A stretch of DNA of 64,000 nucleotides from Phytohabitans houttuyneae (GCF_011764425.1 NZ_BLPF01000001.1:2533001-2597000), one strand, 5' to 3'. Shown: positions 18,871-27,274, numbered from the stretch's first letter. Numbers and translations: made by a program. The notes: generated by a model not told the origin, from the sequence alone.

Positions 18871-19260
18871 GCGATGAGCCTACTGTCGCCCACCGACAGC
18901 GGCGCGTTCTCCCATCGCCCGCCGTGGCATGTCGCCGCGGGCCGCTCACGCCGCATGGTGGGGCCAGGTCACACGCGCAAAACCGATGCGGGCTACCGCG
19001 ATGTCCGCCGTGGTCCGGACCGTTGCTCCCGCGGCCTCACCCGCCGCGGGGGTCGGGCTTGGCCCGCGGACCTCGCAGCGGAGGCCGGGGATCTCGGCGA
19101 GCCCTGCGAGCCGCCGGCCGCAGCGGTGCCCGCGGGAAAGCACCCAAAGAAAACGCTCCGCTGCGCTCCACGTTTCCCCCGGGGCCCGCGCATGCGGTCC
19201 GCAGGTGGCGCGGACCGGGGCACATCCGCTTGAAAGGAACGTAATGAGGCCGGGCACAGA
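18871..19260. repeat. Mosaic of three intergenic repeat families
   Basis: No gene here. The stretch joins a CGGGCTACCGCGATGTCCG module (18990 on) found also at 7.9 and 8.4 kb, a GCAGCGGAGG ... GGGATCTCGGCGAGC module (19072 on) shared with 27.3, 44.2 and 45.2 kb, and a GGAAAGCACCCAAA ... CGTTTCCCC segment (19136-19186) that is the reverse complement of 7926-7962. The last splits the second module compared with its other copies. Confidence 0.7.
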
Positions 19261-19295
19261 CGTAGCCGCCGGATCGGTGTGATCCGGCGGCTACG
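19261..19295 (-). terminator. rpmB terminator hairpin
   Basis: CGTAGCCGCCGGATC and GATCCGGCGGCTACG form a perfect 15-pair stem with a 5-base loop, 25 bases past the rpmB stop. Confidence 0.8.
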
Positions 19296-19319
19296 GAAGC
19301 TACTCGTCTGGGGCGCGCC

Positions 19320-19511
19320 TCAGGCGCGGACGACCTTGCCCGCCTTGATGCACGAGGTGCAGACCTGCATCTTGCGGGTGGTGCCGCCACCGGCCGGCGT
19401 GCGGACGGTCTGGATGTTGGGGTCCCAGCGCCGCTTGGTCTTCTTCTTGGACCACGGCACGTTGTGGCCGAAGCCCGGCCCCTTGCCGCAGACGTCGCAC
19501 ACGCTAGCCAC
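19320..19511 (-). CDS. rpmB: 50S ribosomal protein L28
   Basis: A 63-residue ribosomal protein, start GTG 19511 (VASVCDVCGKGPGFGHNVPW) with AGGAGAG before it. The zinc form with CDVC and CTSC is present, matching the zinc form of L32 in this window. It is monocistronic, closed by a strong hairpin. Confidence 0.96.
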   Translation of the reverse strand: MASVCDVCGKGPGFGHNVPWSKKKTKRRWDPNIQTVRTPAGGGTTRKMQVCTSCIKAGKVVRA

Positions 19512-19625
19512 GGAACTCTCCTGGGATTGTCGATCATGATGTCGCCGACGGATGCGGTCCGGGCAACCTGACCAGGGTAGCCGATCCCCCGCGCGCCGAG
19601 CCAATCGGGCCCCGCGAGGGCGGCC

Positions 19626-20696
19626 TCAGCGGTCGCCGACCGTGGCGACCACCTTCTGGGTCCAGGTGGCCTGGTAGGTCACGTCCGGGTCCAGCTTCGG
19701 GACACCCGGGCCCGAGACGATCTTCAGGTCGGCGTCGAGCGTCACCGAGCGCCGGCCCACGGCGGAGCCCGTGGCGGGGTCGAAGAGGATCTCGTCGCCG
19801 ACGCCCCGCTCGGTGTGCCGCACGGCCACGAGCCGCCGCCCGTCGATCGTCGTCTCGCTGGAGGTGATGCCCCGCAGCCCGGTGAACGACAGTAGCAGCG
19901 CCGCACGCAGCTCCGGCGTCATCAGCAGGTCGCTGGTGAAGTAGAAGTCCTGCAGCGCGTTCCAGAGCGAGTGGTCGGTGGACCAGGCCCCGCCCTCGCC
20001 GGCGAGCTCACGCAGCTTGCCGCGAAGCTGCTCCGGGTCGGTGGGCAGCCCGGCGATCCACTCGGGCGTCGGCGCCCTGAGCCCCAGGTCGGTCGGCTCG
20101 ACCTGCCCGCGATCGCCGCCGGTGCCCAGCTCCTTGCTGCCGTCGGTGATGGACCGCGGGACCATGCCCTGCGGGTCAAACCACATCTCCCGGATCTGCC
20201 GCTCGATCGTGCCGCTCTCCAAATTCGCCTCGGGCGGTGCGGCCCCGGCGGCGCCCTCGCCCTTGGCGCCACCCGCGTTCGCCTGGAACGAGGCCGCCCA
20301 CCCGTCGTGGTACACGAAGATCAACTGCCCGGGCCGCACCTTGGCGGCGGCCGGGCCGTGCTTCGCGGCCTCGGCGAGGGCGTGGAGGACGGCGACCGTC
20401 TGCGGTGACGCGGGCGTCAGGTTGGGCTCGGCGGTCTTTTCGTCGGAGGGCGAGCCGGCCTCCAGGTCGCCGCCGCCCCCGTCCGGCCGGAAAAGCGCGG
20501 CGCCGCCCACCACCAGGCCCGCGACGAGCGCCGCGGCCATCGCGGGGACGAGGATCCGGGAGGGGGTACGCGCCCGCGCCGGCTTGCGCTGCGCCGTGAT
20601 CCGGTGCCAGGTGCGGCTGACCGACTCGTCGGTCGGCTCAGGGAGGCCGGGCGGGAGGTCCCGCACGGCGATGATGTCTGAATCGTCGCGGCTCAT
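19626..20696 (-). CDS. CU044_5270-type membrane protein, partner of the ECF sigma factor
   Basis: A 356-residue protein overlapping the sigma gene stop as ATGA (MSRDDSDIIAVRDLPPGLPEPTDESVSRTW). It has an N-terminal cytoplasmic part of about 50 residues, one membrane helix (ILVPAMAAALVAGLVVGGAALF), and a large extracytoplasmic domain with WIAGLPTDPEQLRGKL and VGRRSVTLDADLKIVSGP. Such proteins are common behind actinobacterial ECF sigma factors and probably act as membrane-bound regulators or sensors; I see no zinc anti-sigma motif (HxxxCxxC). Confidence 0.78.
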   Translation of the reverse strand: MSRDDSDIIAVRDLPPGLPEPTDESVSRTWHRITAQRKPARARTPSRILVPAMAAALVAGLVVGGAALFRPDGGGGDLEAGSPSDEKTAEPNLTPASPQTVAVLHALAEAAKHGPAAAKVRPGQLIFVYHDGWAASFQANAGGAKGEGAAGAAPPEANLESGTIERQIREMWFDPQGMVPRSITDGSKELGTGGDRGQVEPTDLGLRAPTPEWIAGLPTDPEQLRGKLRELAGEGGAWSTDHSLWNALQDFYFTSDLLMTPELRAALLLSFTGLRGITSSETTIDGRRLVAVRHTERGVGDEILFDPATGSAVGRRSVTLDADLKIVSGPGVPKLDPDVTYQATWTQKVVATVGDR

Positions 20697-21235
20697 CGCG
20701 CGTCTCCTTCGGCGAGGGCGGCCCGCACCTTGGCGCGGGCACGGTGCAGTGCCGACTGGACCGATCCCAGGGGAATCTGCAGGGCCTCGGCGATCTCCGC
20801 GTACTCCAGCTCGGCCACCGCGAAGAGCATCAGCACATCGCGCTGCCGCCGCGGCAGTTTCGCGAGTACGGCGGAGAGCCGCCCCACCGCCCGCTCGGCG
20901 TCCACCCGGTCGGTGGCGCGCTGTGCCGGTCCCTCCGCCGCCCGCGCTCCCCCGTCCGCGTGCGCGAGCGCCCGGAGTGCCCGGATCTCGGTGCGGCGGT
21001 GGCGGCGCAGCAGGTTGGTGGCGATGCCGTAGAGCCACGGCAGCACCTCACCCCGGCTGGCGTCGTAGCGGTCGCGCCGCTCGTACGCGACGAGGAATGT
21101 CTCGGCCACCACGTCCTCGGCGACCTGCTCACCCACCCGGCGCGTGCAGTAGCGCAGCAGGTCCCTGGCGTACCGGTCGAACACCCCCGCGAGATCAGCC
21201 GGATCGATCGCGACGGGGGTCGTCGGCGTCGTCAT
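20693..21235 (-). CDS. ECF-type RNA polymerase sigma factor
   Basis: About 180 residues. Sigma region 2 (AGVFDRYARDLLRYCTRRVGEQVAEDVVAETFLVAYERRDRYD ... VLPWLYGIATNLLRRHRR) and region 4 (LPRRQRDVLMLFAVAELEYAEIAEALQIPLGSVQSALHRARAKVR) are complete. ATG 21235 was chosen by the spacing to GGCAAG; ATG 21241 or an upstream codon at 21259 are alternatives. Its target promoters are unknown; co-translation with the downstream membrane protein implies signal-dependent release. Confidence 0.9.
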   Translation of the reverse strand: MTTPTTPVAIDPADLAGVFDRYARDLLRYCTRRVGEQVAEDVVAETFLVAYERRDRYDASRGEVLPWLYGIATNLLRRHRRTEIRALRALAHADGGARAAEGPAQRATDRVDAERAVGRLSAVLAKLPRRQRDVLMLFAVAELEYAEIAEALQIPLGSVQSALHRARAKVRAALAEGDAR

Positions 21236-21271
21236 GCCCATACTTGCCGCGCGGCGCACGCCATGTTCCCG

Positions 21272-22207
21272 TCAGAAGTGCTGCCAGCCGGTGGGGCCCT
21301 TGAACGGCTTGCCGTCGGCGGTCACACCCGTACCCTCGCGCACCTCGCCCACCACCCGCCACCGCGGTGGCAGCGCCACCCCGACCGGAAACGTGGCGAC
21401 AAGCGCGTGGTCCTCGCCGCCCGCGAGCACCCAGGTGTAGGGGTCGACGCCCAGCGCGTACGCCGCGTCGCGCATCTGCCGCGGCACCTCGAACGCGTCC
21501 CGCCGCAGGTCGATCGCCACCCCGCTGCCGCGGGCCACGTGGCCGGCGTCGGCCAGCAGGCCGTCAGACACGTCGATCATGGCGGTCGCGCCCAGCTCGG
21601 CCGCCTCCGGGCCGGCGTCGTAGGGCACCTCAGGCCGCCGGTACGCGTCCACGAGCACCTTCGGCGTGCGGAAGCCGCGGGAGAGCACGGTGTAGCCGGC
21701 GGCCGCGTACCCCACCCGCCCGCACATGGCGACCACGTCTCCCGGCCGCGCGCCGGTGCGCACGACGGGCGCCCGCCCCCGCAGGTCGCCGAGCGCGGTG
21801 ACCGCGATCGTGAGCGTGGGGCTGCCGGACATGTCTCCGCCGACGACGGCCGCGCCCACGAGGGCGGCCTCCTCGCCGAGCCCGTCGGCCAGCTCCTCCG
21901 CCCAGGTGGCGTCGAGGTTGGGCGGCACGCAGAGCGCGACGAGCAGTGCCGTCGCTGTGGCGCCCATCGCGGCGATGTCCGCGAGGTTGGCGGCAGCGGC
22001 GCGGTGCCCCACATCCTGCGCCGTGCACCAGTCGCGCCGGAAGTGCCGCCCCTCCACCAGCACGTCGGTCGATGCCACGACCCGCCCGTCCTCCGCCTTG
22101 ACCACGGCCGCGTCGTCGCCGGGCCCCAGCAGGGTCCCGGGGCTGGTCGGTAGGCGCGCGGTGACGCGGGCGATCAGTCCGAACTCACCGGCTTTCGCCA
22201 CACTCAC
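21272..22207 (-). CDS. thiL: Thiamine-monophosphate kinase
   Basis: A 311-residue enzyme phosphorylating thiamine monophosphate to the diphosphate. Blocks: GEFGLIARVTARLP, LGPGDDAAVV (metal site), STDVLVEGRHFRRDW, AAAANLADIAAMGATATAL, MIDVSDGLLADAGHVARGSGVAIDL and VLAGGEDHALVATFP. GTG 22207 has AGGAGG 6 bases before it. Divergent from the Lrp-like gene with a short intergenic region. Confidence 0.95.
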   Translation of the reverse strand: MSVAKAGEFGLIARVTARLPTSPGTLLGPGDDAAVVKAEDGRVVASTDVLVEGRHFRRDWCTAQDVGHRAAAANLADIAAMGATATALLVALCVPPNLDATWAEELADGLGEEAALVGAAVVGGDMSGSPTLTIAVTALGDLRGRAPVVRTGARPGDVVAMCGRVGYAAAGYTVLSRGFRTPKVLVDAYRRPEVPYDAGPEAAELGATAMIDVSDGLLADAGHVARGSGVAIDLRRDAFEVPRQMRDAAYALGVDPYTWVLAGGEDHALVATFPVGVALPPRWRVVGEVREGTGVTADGKPFKGPTGWQHF

Positions 22208-22299
22208 TCCGGCCTCCTGTGCACCATCGACGATCCTGTTCCGCTCCGTACGGTAGTTTCACGGTCGAGCCGCTGGCTGCGGCGGAGAGGAGGCGGATC

Positions 22300-22533
22300 G
22301 TGGTCCAGGCATACATCCTCATCCAGACCGAGGTCGGAAGGGCGCGTGACGTGGCCGCGGCGATCAAGGATGTCTCCGGAGTGGTGCGGGTCGACGCCGT
22401 CACGGGGCCGTACGACGTGGTGGTCCTCACCGAGGCACACACGGTCGACGAGCTGGGCAAAATGATCGTCAGCAAAGTGCAGATGGTGCCCGGCATCACG
22501 CGCACACTCACCTGCTCGGTGGTGCACTTATAG
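22300..22533 (+). CDS. Lrp/AsnC ligand-binding (RAM) domain protein without DNA-binding domain
   Basis: A 77-residue protein starting VVQAYILIQTEVGRARDVAAAI, the stand-alone ligand-binding half of Lrp/AsnC regulators; GPYDVVVLTEAHTVDELGKMIVSKVQMVPGI is the second half of the fold. GGAGAGGAGG precedes the GTG. Such proteins form the same dimers and octamers as Lrp and can bind amino acids; a target is unknown. It ends directly before the DUF3515 gene. Confidence 0.88.
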   Translation: MVQAYILIQTEVGRARDVAAAIKDVSGVVRVDAVTGPYDVVVLTEAHTVDELGKMIVSKVQMVPGITRTLTCSVVHL

Positions 22534-23094
22534 ATGGACCGCACCACCCGCCGGGCGGCACTGTGGGCCACGCTGGTCGCGGTGCCGGTGACGCTGGTCG
22601 TGGCGCTGGTCGCCTTCCTCGCCGTCCGCCCCGATGACACCCCGGCCGCCGACTCGAGCCCGACGCCACCCCGGCCCCAGTCGACCACCCCGGTCGCGAT
22701 GGACGCTCCGAAGCTCTCGGAGCGGGCCACGCTGGTCTGCCGCGCCCTTGTGTCCCAGCTGCCCACCGCCGTGCGCGACCTGCGCATCCGCCCGGTGTCC
22801 GCGGGCCCCGAGCAAAACGCCGCCTACGGCGACCCGGCCGTCACCGTCTCGTGCGGCGTGCCCAAGGCCACCTACCAGCCGACCGACCAGGTCTACCAGC
22901 TCAGCCGCGTCTGCTGGCACCAGGTCGACCGCCCCGAAGCGACCGAGTGGACGACGGTGGACCGCGAGGTCCCGGTGCGCGTCACGGTCCCGAAGTTCTA
23001 CGACACGCCAGGCCAGTGGACGACAGCCTTCTCCGCGACGGTGACCGCCACGGTGCGGTCGCTGGACCAGATCCCGACCGGCTGCAAGCCCTGA
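22534..23094 (+). CDS. DUF3515 family membrane-anchored protein
   Basis: A 186-residue protein whose ATG follows the previous stop without a gap. One N-terminal helix (WATLVAVPVTLVVALVAFLAV), a Pro/Thr-rich linker, then a domain with CRALVSQLPTAVRDLRIRPV, AYGDPAVTVSCGVP, VCWHQVDRPEATEWTTVDREVPVRVTVP and a C-terminal GCKP. These are DUF3515 features; the family is mainly actinobacterial and often adjacent to thiL and ddl, with unknown role. Confidence 0.88.
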   Translation: MDRTTRRAALWATLVAVPVTLVVALVAFLAVRPDDTPAADSSPTPPRPQSTTPVAMDAPKLSERATLVCRALVSQLPTAVRDLRIRPVSAGPEQNAAYGDPAVTVSCGVPKATYQPTDQVYQLSRVCWHQVDRPEATEWTTVDREVPVRVTVPKFYDTPGQWTTAFSATVTATVRSLDQIPTGCKP

Positions 23095-24257
23095 CGCGCA
23101 GGCCCGCCCTTGCAGGGTGGCGGTTTCCACGGGGGCGGCCTGTCCGCGGGGGCGGCCTGTCCGCGGGGGCGGCCTGTCCGCGGGGAGCGCACTGCTGGCG
23201 GTCTCCACGCTGGCGCTGAGGAGCGGCGCCGCTCGATTTGCCCACCGCGGTCGCTCGGCTCCCCCTGGTGGCTGGCTGCGGCGGTTGGTCGACGACCCGT
23301 CGGCGGGCGAGTTTCCGATGCCGATCGACGCGGTGGGCACCGACCCGTCGTGGGCCGGGTTGCCGGGCTGCGCCGTGGTGAGGTCGCCGCGATCGGCGCC
23401 CACTCCGCGGAGATCTCGTCGGGCACGTCGAACATCGCCACGTAGACACCGTCAAACACCTCGGACGTGAGGGCCTTGCCTCGCTCGGGGCGAGGAGGGT
23501 GCGTCGCCGCGGTCGCTCTCAACCTGGGCGCACCAATGCGCCCACCCACGACGCCGGTTGGTGAGCACACCAGGGCTCGCCGCCGCGGCGGCCAGCGACG
23601 TGACGCCACTCCGCCGGCCGGCCGCCAACGCTTGCACCATGAGGCGGCGGGCCGGTTCGGCGCAGGCGTTGCGCACCCCCACGCCATGCGAAGTCTGCCC
23701 CCGACTGATGGCCGGGGTGGGGCGCGCCGCATCGGTCCTTGATCGGCGGACAGCACGGAGACCTCGGACAACCCGCACGCAAGCACGGGCCTGGCCACCC
23801 GCCACCCGCCGGCCGATTAGGCCGGACGAGTAGCCCTGACCCGGTTTCGGGCAGCGGCACGGGTGAAGGTGTTGATGATCAGCTTGTGGCAGCCGACCCG
23901 TTCCTGCCCGCACCCTGCACGCGACGCACCCACTGCTCCGGGCCGGTCCAAGGCCCCTTGTCTGCGGTTTCCGTATCCGCCACCCAGTCCAGGTACAGCA
24001 CGTGCCTGAGAAGGGTCGGCCCCGCTGCTGGAGCGCATCTTGACCGGTACCCCAGCCAGGCTGCCGATTACCTGGGCGTTGACCATGCCGAAGGTCGATC
24101 AACGACACGTCCCGGCCGAGCCGGACCACCGCCGTGGAGATCGTGGTACGGATCGGCCCTCAGAGGGGCGAATCTGACGAGGCCACGGCCCGGATCACCG
24201 CCGGCCGCTCCAACCGTCCTACCGCAACCGCACGCCACGCCCGGAGCCCGGGGCTGC
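23095..24257. other. 1.16-kb region without a convincing gene; tandem repeats and possible coding relics
   Basis: All frames are open over long stretches because of GC content, but none shows a ribosome site and family-like sequence. Short protein-like pieces appear on the minus strand in different frames (for example GKALTSEVFDGVYVAMFDVPDEI ending at about 23490 and LIINTFTRAAARNRV at about 23850), which suggests a decayed gene or genes. I could not identify them. The left end has a 17-base tandem repeat. Confidence 0.5.
23131..23181. repeat. Three exact 17-base tandem repeats
   Basis: GGGGGCGGCCTGTCCGC is repeated at 23131-23147, 23148-23164 and 23165-23181, 37 bases past the DUF3515 gene stop. 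Runs of five G are intact here. Confidence 0.9.
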
Positions 24258-25358
24258 CTAGTGCAGGCCGGTCCCGCGGTTGAGTGCCGTACGCAACAGG
24301 CGGCTCACCAGCTTCGGGTAAGCCAGGCCGGTCTCGGCCCACATGCGCGGAAACATCGACGTCGGCGTGAAGCCCGGCATCGTGTTGATCTCGTTGAGGT
24401 AGACGTCGAGCTCGGGCGTCACGAAAAAGTCGACGCGCGCCAGCCCCGCGCAGTCGAGCGCCGTAAACGTGCGGCACGCGTAGTCCTGCACCTGCCGCGT
24501 CACCTCCGGAGGCAGGCCGGCCGGGATGTCGTACTCGCAGGAGTCGTCCAGGTACTTCGCCTCGAAGTCGTAGAACTCATGGCCCGACACGACCCGCACC
24601 TCGGCCAGGAGCGACGCCTCGGGCGCGCCGCCGGTCTCGGCCTCCAGCACGCCGCACTCGATCTCGCGGCCCACGATCGCCGCCTCGACCAGCACCTTGG
24701 GGTCGATCTGGCGGGCCTCGGTCACGGCGGCGTCCAGCTCGGACCAGTCGTTGACCTTGGAGATGCCGTACGACGAGCCGGCGCGGGAGGGTTTGACGAA
24801 GACGGGCAGGCCCAGCCGCTCCTTGTCCGCCTCGGAGAGCGAGACACCGGAGCGCAGCACCGCGTACGGCCCGACGGGGATGCCCTCGGCGACCGCGAGC
24901 TTCTTCGTAAACTCCTTGTCCATGGCCGCGGCCGAGGCGAAGACGTTCGCCCCTACGTACGGAATGCCCGCCATCTCCAACATGCCCTGGATCGTGCCGT
25001 CCTCCCCGTACGCCCCGTGGAGTGCCGGAAACACGACATCGACGCCTGCGAGTGCCTGGGGGCCAGCGGCGGCATCGAGCACCATGAGACCATTGGCCGT
25101 AGGATCGGCGGGTAGCACAACCGCCTTGCCGGTCTCGGGCGTGATCTCCGGAAGGCGGCGGTCGGCGATGGCCAGCTCGGCCGGGTCGCCGGCGGTGAGC
25201 ACCCACTGGCCGGCGCGAGTGATCCCTACCGGGATGACCTCAAACTCGTCGGGATCGAGGGCGGCCATAATGCTGCCCGCGCTCACGCACGAAATGGCGT
25301 GCTCGGTGCTGCGTCCGCCGAAGACAAGGGCTACGCGGGTCTTCCGTGGGCTGCTCAC
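24258..25358 (-). CDS. ddl: D-alanine--D-alanine ligase
   Basis: A 366-residue ATP-grasp ligase making the D-Ala-D-Ala dipeptide for peptidoglycan. VALVFGGRSTEHAISCVSA, PALHGAYGEDGTIQGMLEM, VKPSRAGSSYGISKV, EFYDFEAKYLDD and NEINTMPGFTPTSMFP are visible. The tyrosine in the EFYDFEAKY segment is typical of dipeptide ligases rather than vancomycin-resistance D-lactate ligases. In minus direction it precedes the relic region, away from the usual thiL neighbourhood by only that region. Confidence 0.95.
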   Translation of the reverse strand: MSSPRKTRVALVFGGRSTEHAISCVSAGSIMAALDPDEFEVIPVGITRAGQWVLTAGDPAELAIADRRLPEITPETGKAVVLPADPTANGLMVLDAAAGPQALAGVDVVFPALHGAYGEDGTIQGMLEMAGIPYVGANVFASAAAMDKEFTKKLAVAEGIPVGPYAVLRSGVSLSEADKERLGLPVFVKPSRAGSSYGISKVNDWSELDAAVTEARQIDPKVLVEAAIVGREIECGVLEAETGGAPEASLLAEVRVVSGHEFYDFEAKYLDDSCEYDIPAGLPPEVTRQVQDYACRTFTALDCAGLARVDFFVTPELDVYLNEINTMPGFTPTSMFPRMWAETGLAYPKLVSRLLRTALNRGTGLH

Positions 25359-25412
25359 GCGGGTGACCCTACTCTGAGTGGGCGGCTTTCGCGCTCAAGG
25401 AGCGAGGAGTCC

Positions 25413-26003
25413 ATGAGACCGACACTCCATGTGATCGAATGGCACGGACCAGGGCGGTTGGCGACGATGTCGCACCCCCGCGGTGGCGACTGGCTGGAGG
25501 ACGAAATGTCCGCCCTGGTCGACGCCGACGTCGACGTGCTCGTCTCCGCGCTGACCTCGGAGGAGTCCGACCGCCTCGCCCTCACCCAGGAGCGGGAGGC
25601 GGCCAAGGCAGCCGGCATCACCTTCATCCCCTTCCCGATCCCGGACCGGGGCGTGCCCGAGCCGGGTCCGGCGGCGATCGAGCTGGCCATCAGGCTGGCG
25701 GCGCACGTGCGCGCGGGGCGGTTCGTGGTCACGCACTGCTTCGCGGGCATCGGGCGGGCGTCCCTGCTGGCCGCCGCGACGCTCGTCACGCTGGGCGCCC
25801 GGCCGGCCCACGCCCTCCACCTGATCGCCGTCGCCCGCGGCCTGGAGGTCCCCGACACCGACGCCCAGCGGGAGTGGCTCTTCGACTTCGCGGCCGCGCA
25901 CGCGTGTTACCGGGAGCGCGCCTGGCCAGGACGCCTGATGGCGCCCCAGCCGCGGATGCCCGCGAGCGGGAGCGCCACCGTCAGCAGCGCGGGTCACCAG
26001 TAG
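25413..26003 (+). CDS. Dual-specificity/tyrosine phosphatase-like protein
   Basis: A 196-residue protein with the cysteine-phosphatase loop HCFAGIGR (Cys109 to Arg115, HCx5R). MSHPRGGDWLEDEMSALVDADVDVLVSALTSEE and FPIPDRGVPEP supply the general-acid loop. GAGGAG precedes ATG 25413. Substrates could be phosphotyrosine or phosphoinositide; not predictable. Divergent from ddl. Confidence 0.85.
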   Translation: MRPTLHVIEWHGPGRLATMSHPRGGDWLEDEMSALVDADVDVLVSALTSEESDRLALTQEREAAKAAGITFIPFPIPDRGVPEPGPAAIELAIRLAAHVRAGRFVVTHCFAGIGRASLLAAATLVTLGARPAHALHLIAVARGLEVPDTDAQREWLFDFAAAHACYRERAWPGRLMAPQPRMPASGSATVSSAGHQ

Positions 26004-26278
26004 CGGCGACGGCCCTTCTTCTTCGGCCGGTAGTGGCCGTGGTACCCGTAGTGCCCGTGCCCACCCTTCGGCCGGTAATGCCCGTGGTACCCATAATGTC
26101 CGGGTCCCGGAGCAGGCCCAGGGCCGTATCCGTGGCCATATCCGTGCCCGTGGCCGCCGCGGCGGTGTAGCTCGTGCTCGAGGTAGCGGGCCGCGGTGGA
26201 GTGCCCGCGGCGGTGAAGCATGCGGCCGAGCTTGGCCGCGAGGATCGAGAAGAACATGCCCTTCAGGTGGCGCCTCAT
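25994..26278 (-). CDS. Small His/Gly/Tyr-rich protein
   Basis: A 94-residue protein, MRRHLKGMFFSILAAKLGRMLHRRG at the start, then a low-complexity tail: GHGHGYGHGYGPGPAPGPG and two copies of HYGYHGHYRPK, ending KKKGRRRYW. It overlaps the convergent phosphatase gene by 10 bases. The His-rich repeats could bind metal, but no family is recognised and the coding status rests on the ATG, composition and repeat pattern. Confidence 0.5.
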   Translation of the reverse strand: MRRHLKGMFFSILAAKLGRMLHRRGHSTAARYLEHELHRRGGHGHGYGHGYGPGPAPGPGHYGYHGHYRPKGGHGHYGYHGHYRPKKKGRRRYW

Positions 26279-26354
26279 GGGACAAGGGTAGGGAGCCCAC
26301 GCCACGCCGCCCTGTGGGCGAGCTGTGAGTTTTCTGAGCGCCATCTACACGTTC

Positions 26355-26398
26355 GTCAACCTGGGTTGACAAGACGCCGTTTGTCAACGTAGGTTGAC
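26355..26398 (+). promoter_or_regulatory. Twin palindromic operators overlapping a promoter
   Basis: GTCAACCTGGGTTGAC (26355-26370) and GTCAACGTAGGTTGAC (26383-26398) share 6-base arms GTCAAC/GTTGAC with 4-base centres and are 28 bases apart. TTGACA (26366-26371) inside the first and TAGGTT (26390-26395) inside the second form a promoter with 18-base spacing, 3 bases before the HTH gene start. A dimeric repressor bound here would block polymerase; the HTH protein encoded next is the obvious candidate. Confidence 0.75.
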
Positions 26399-26401
26399 GG
26401 C

Positions 26402-26637
26402 ATGACTGAGGCAACCGAGCTCGCCGCGGCGGCAGGAAGCACCGACCCCGGGTCGGCCTCCGCTCGGTGCTGGCCCTCCGCCGCCTGCTGGAGACCCTCG
26501 AGGTGCTCCAGGTCGACAACGCGCGGCGGCAGGGCTGGTCGTGGCAGGAGATCGCGGACGCGCTCGACGTGACAAAGCAGGCAGTCCACAAGAAGCACGC
26601 CGGCCGGCCGCCGGTGGGCACACGGCGGGAGGCGTGA
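26402..26637 (+). CDS. Small HTH regulator paired with a Clp_N protein, one apparent frameshift
   Basis: Begins MTEATELAAAAGSTDP at 26402, three bases after the second palindrome. One C added to the run 26446-26449 gives DPRVGLRSVLALRRLLETLEVLQVDNARRQGWSWQEIADALDVTKQAVHKKHAG, a complete helix-turn-helix, stop at 26637, 78 residues. The stop overlaps the next ATG. HTH plus Clp_N pairs are common in actinobacteria. Autoregulation through the twin palindromes is inference. Confidence 0.82.
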
Positions 26638-27242
26638 TGTTCGAGCGGTTCACCGATCGGGCCCGGGACGCGGTCAAGGGCGCTCAGGACGAGGCGCGCG
26701 AGCTGCGCCATCGCTACATCGGCACCGAGCACATCCTGCTGGCGCTGCTCGGCGAGAGCGGCGGCCTGGCCGCGACTGTCCTGCGTGACGCCGGCGTCTT
26801 CCCCGAGCAGGTCCGCGCCGACGTGCTGGCCGCCGTGGGCGTGCGCCGCGAGCCGCTGGGCGTGGCCGACGCGGAGGCGCTGCGGGCGATCGGCATCGAC
26901 CTCGACGCCGTGCGGGAAAAGGTCGAGGAGTCGTTCGGCGAGGGCGCGCTGGAGCCGCCACCGGTGTTTCCGCTACGGCGGAGGGGACTTTTCCGCCGCG
27001 TGCAGCAGGTGCCGGTGCCGGGCCCCGGGCACATCCCCTTCACCCCGCGGGCGAAGAAGGTGCTGGAGCTGTCGCTGCGCGAGGCCCTGTTTCTCAAGCA
27101 CAAGCACATCGGCACCGAGCACATCCTGCTCGGCCTCATCCGCGAGGGCGAGGGGCTGGCCGCCATGGTGCTCACCAAAGCCGGCCTCAGCCTCGAAGAC
27201 CTCCGCCGGCACGTGCTGGACGCGATGGACCGCGCCGCCTGA
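26637..27242 (+). CDS. Clp N-terminal (double Clp_N repeat) protein without AAA+ domain
   Basis: A 201-residue protein: MFERFTDRARDAVKGAQDEARELRHRYIGTEHILLALLGE (first Clp_N repeat) and TPRAKKVLELSLREALFLKHKHIGTEHILLGLIREGEGLAAMVL (second repeat), linked by an Arg/Pro segment. There is no Walker motif. Such proteins may act as adaptors or substrate sinks for ClpC-type chaperones. It is in operon with the HTH gene and likely stress-regulated. Confidence 0.9.
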   Translation: MFERFTDRARDAVKGAQDEARELRHRYIGTEHILLALLGESGGLAATVLRDAGVFPEQVRADVLAAVGVRREPLGVADAEALRAIGIDLDAVREKVEESFGEGALEPPPVFPLRRRGLFRRVQQVPVPGPGHIPFTPRAKKVLELSLREALFLKHKHIGTEHILLGLIREGEGLAAMVLTKAGLSLEDLRRHVLDAMDRAA

Positions 27243-27274
27243 CGTTCATTTTCAAAGCACATGTTTGCCCCGGT

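Noticed and set aside
22998-23798. A 266-codon minus-strand protein after the DUF3515 gene
   Set aside because: It overlaps the DUF3515 coding region, consists mainly of Arg/Pro-rich sequence and includes the translated 17-base repeat; at most short relics are real.
24258-25358. A vancomycin-resistance D-Ala-D-Lac ligase
   Set aside because: The EFYDFEAKY segment and overall motifs are of the normal dipeptide ligase type, and no vanH or vanX lies nearby.
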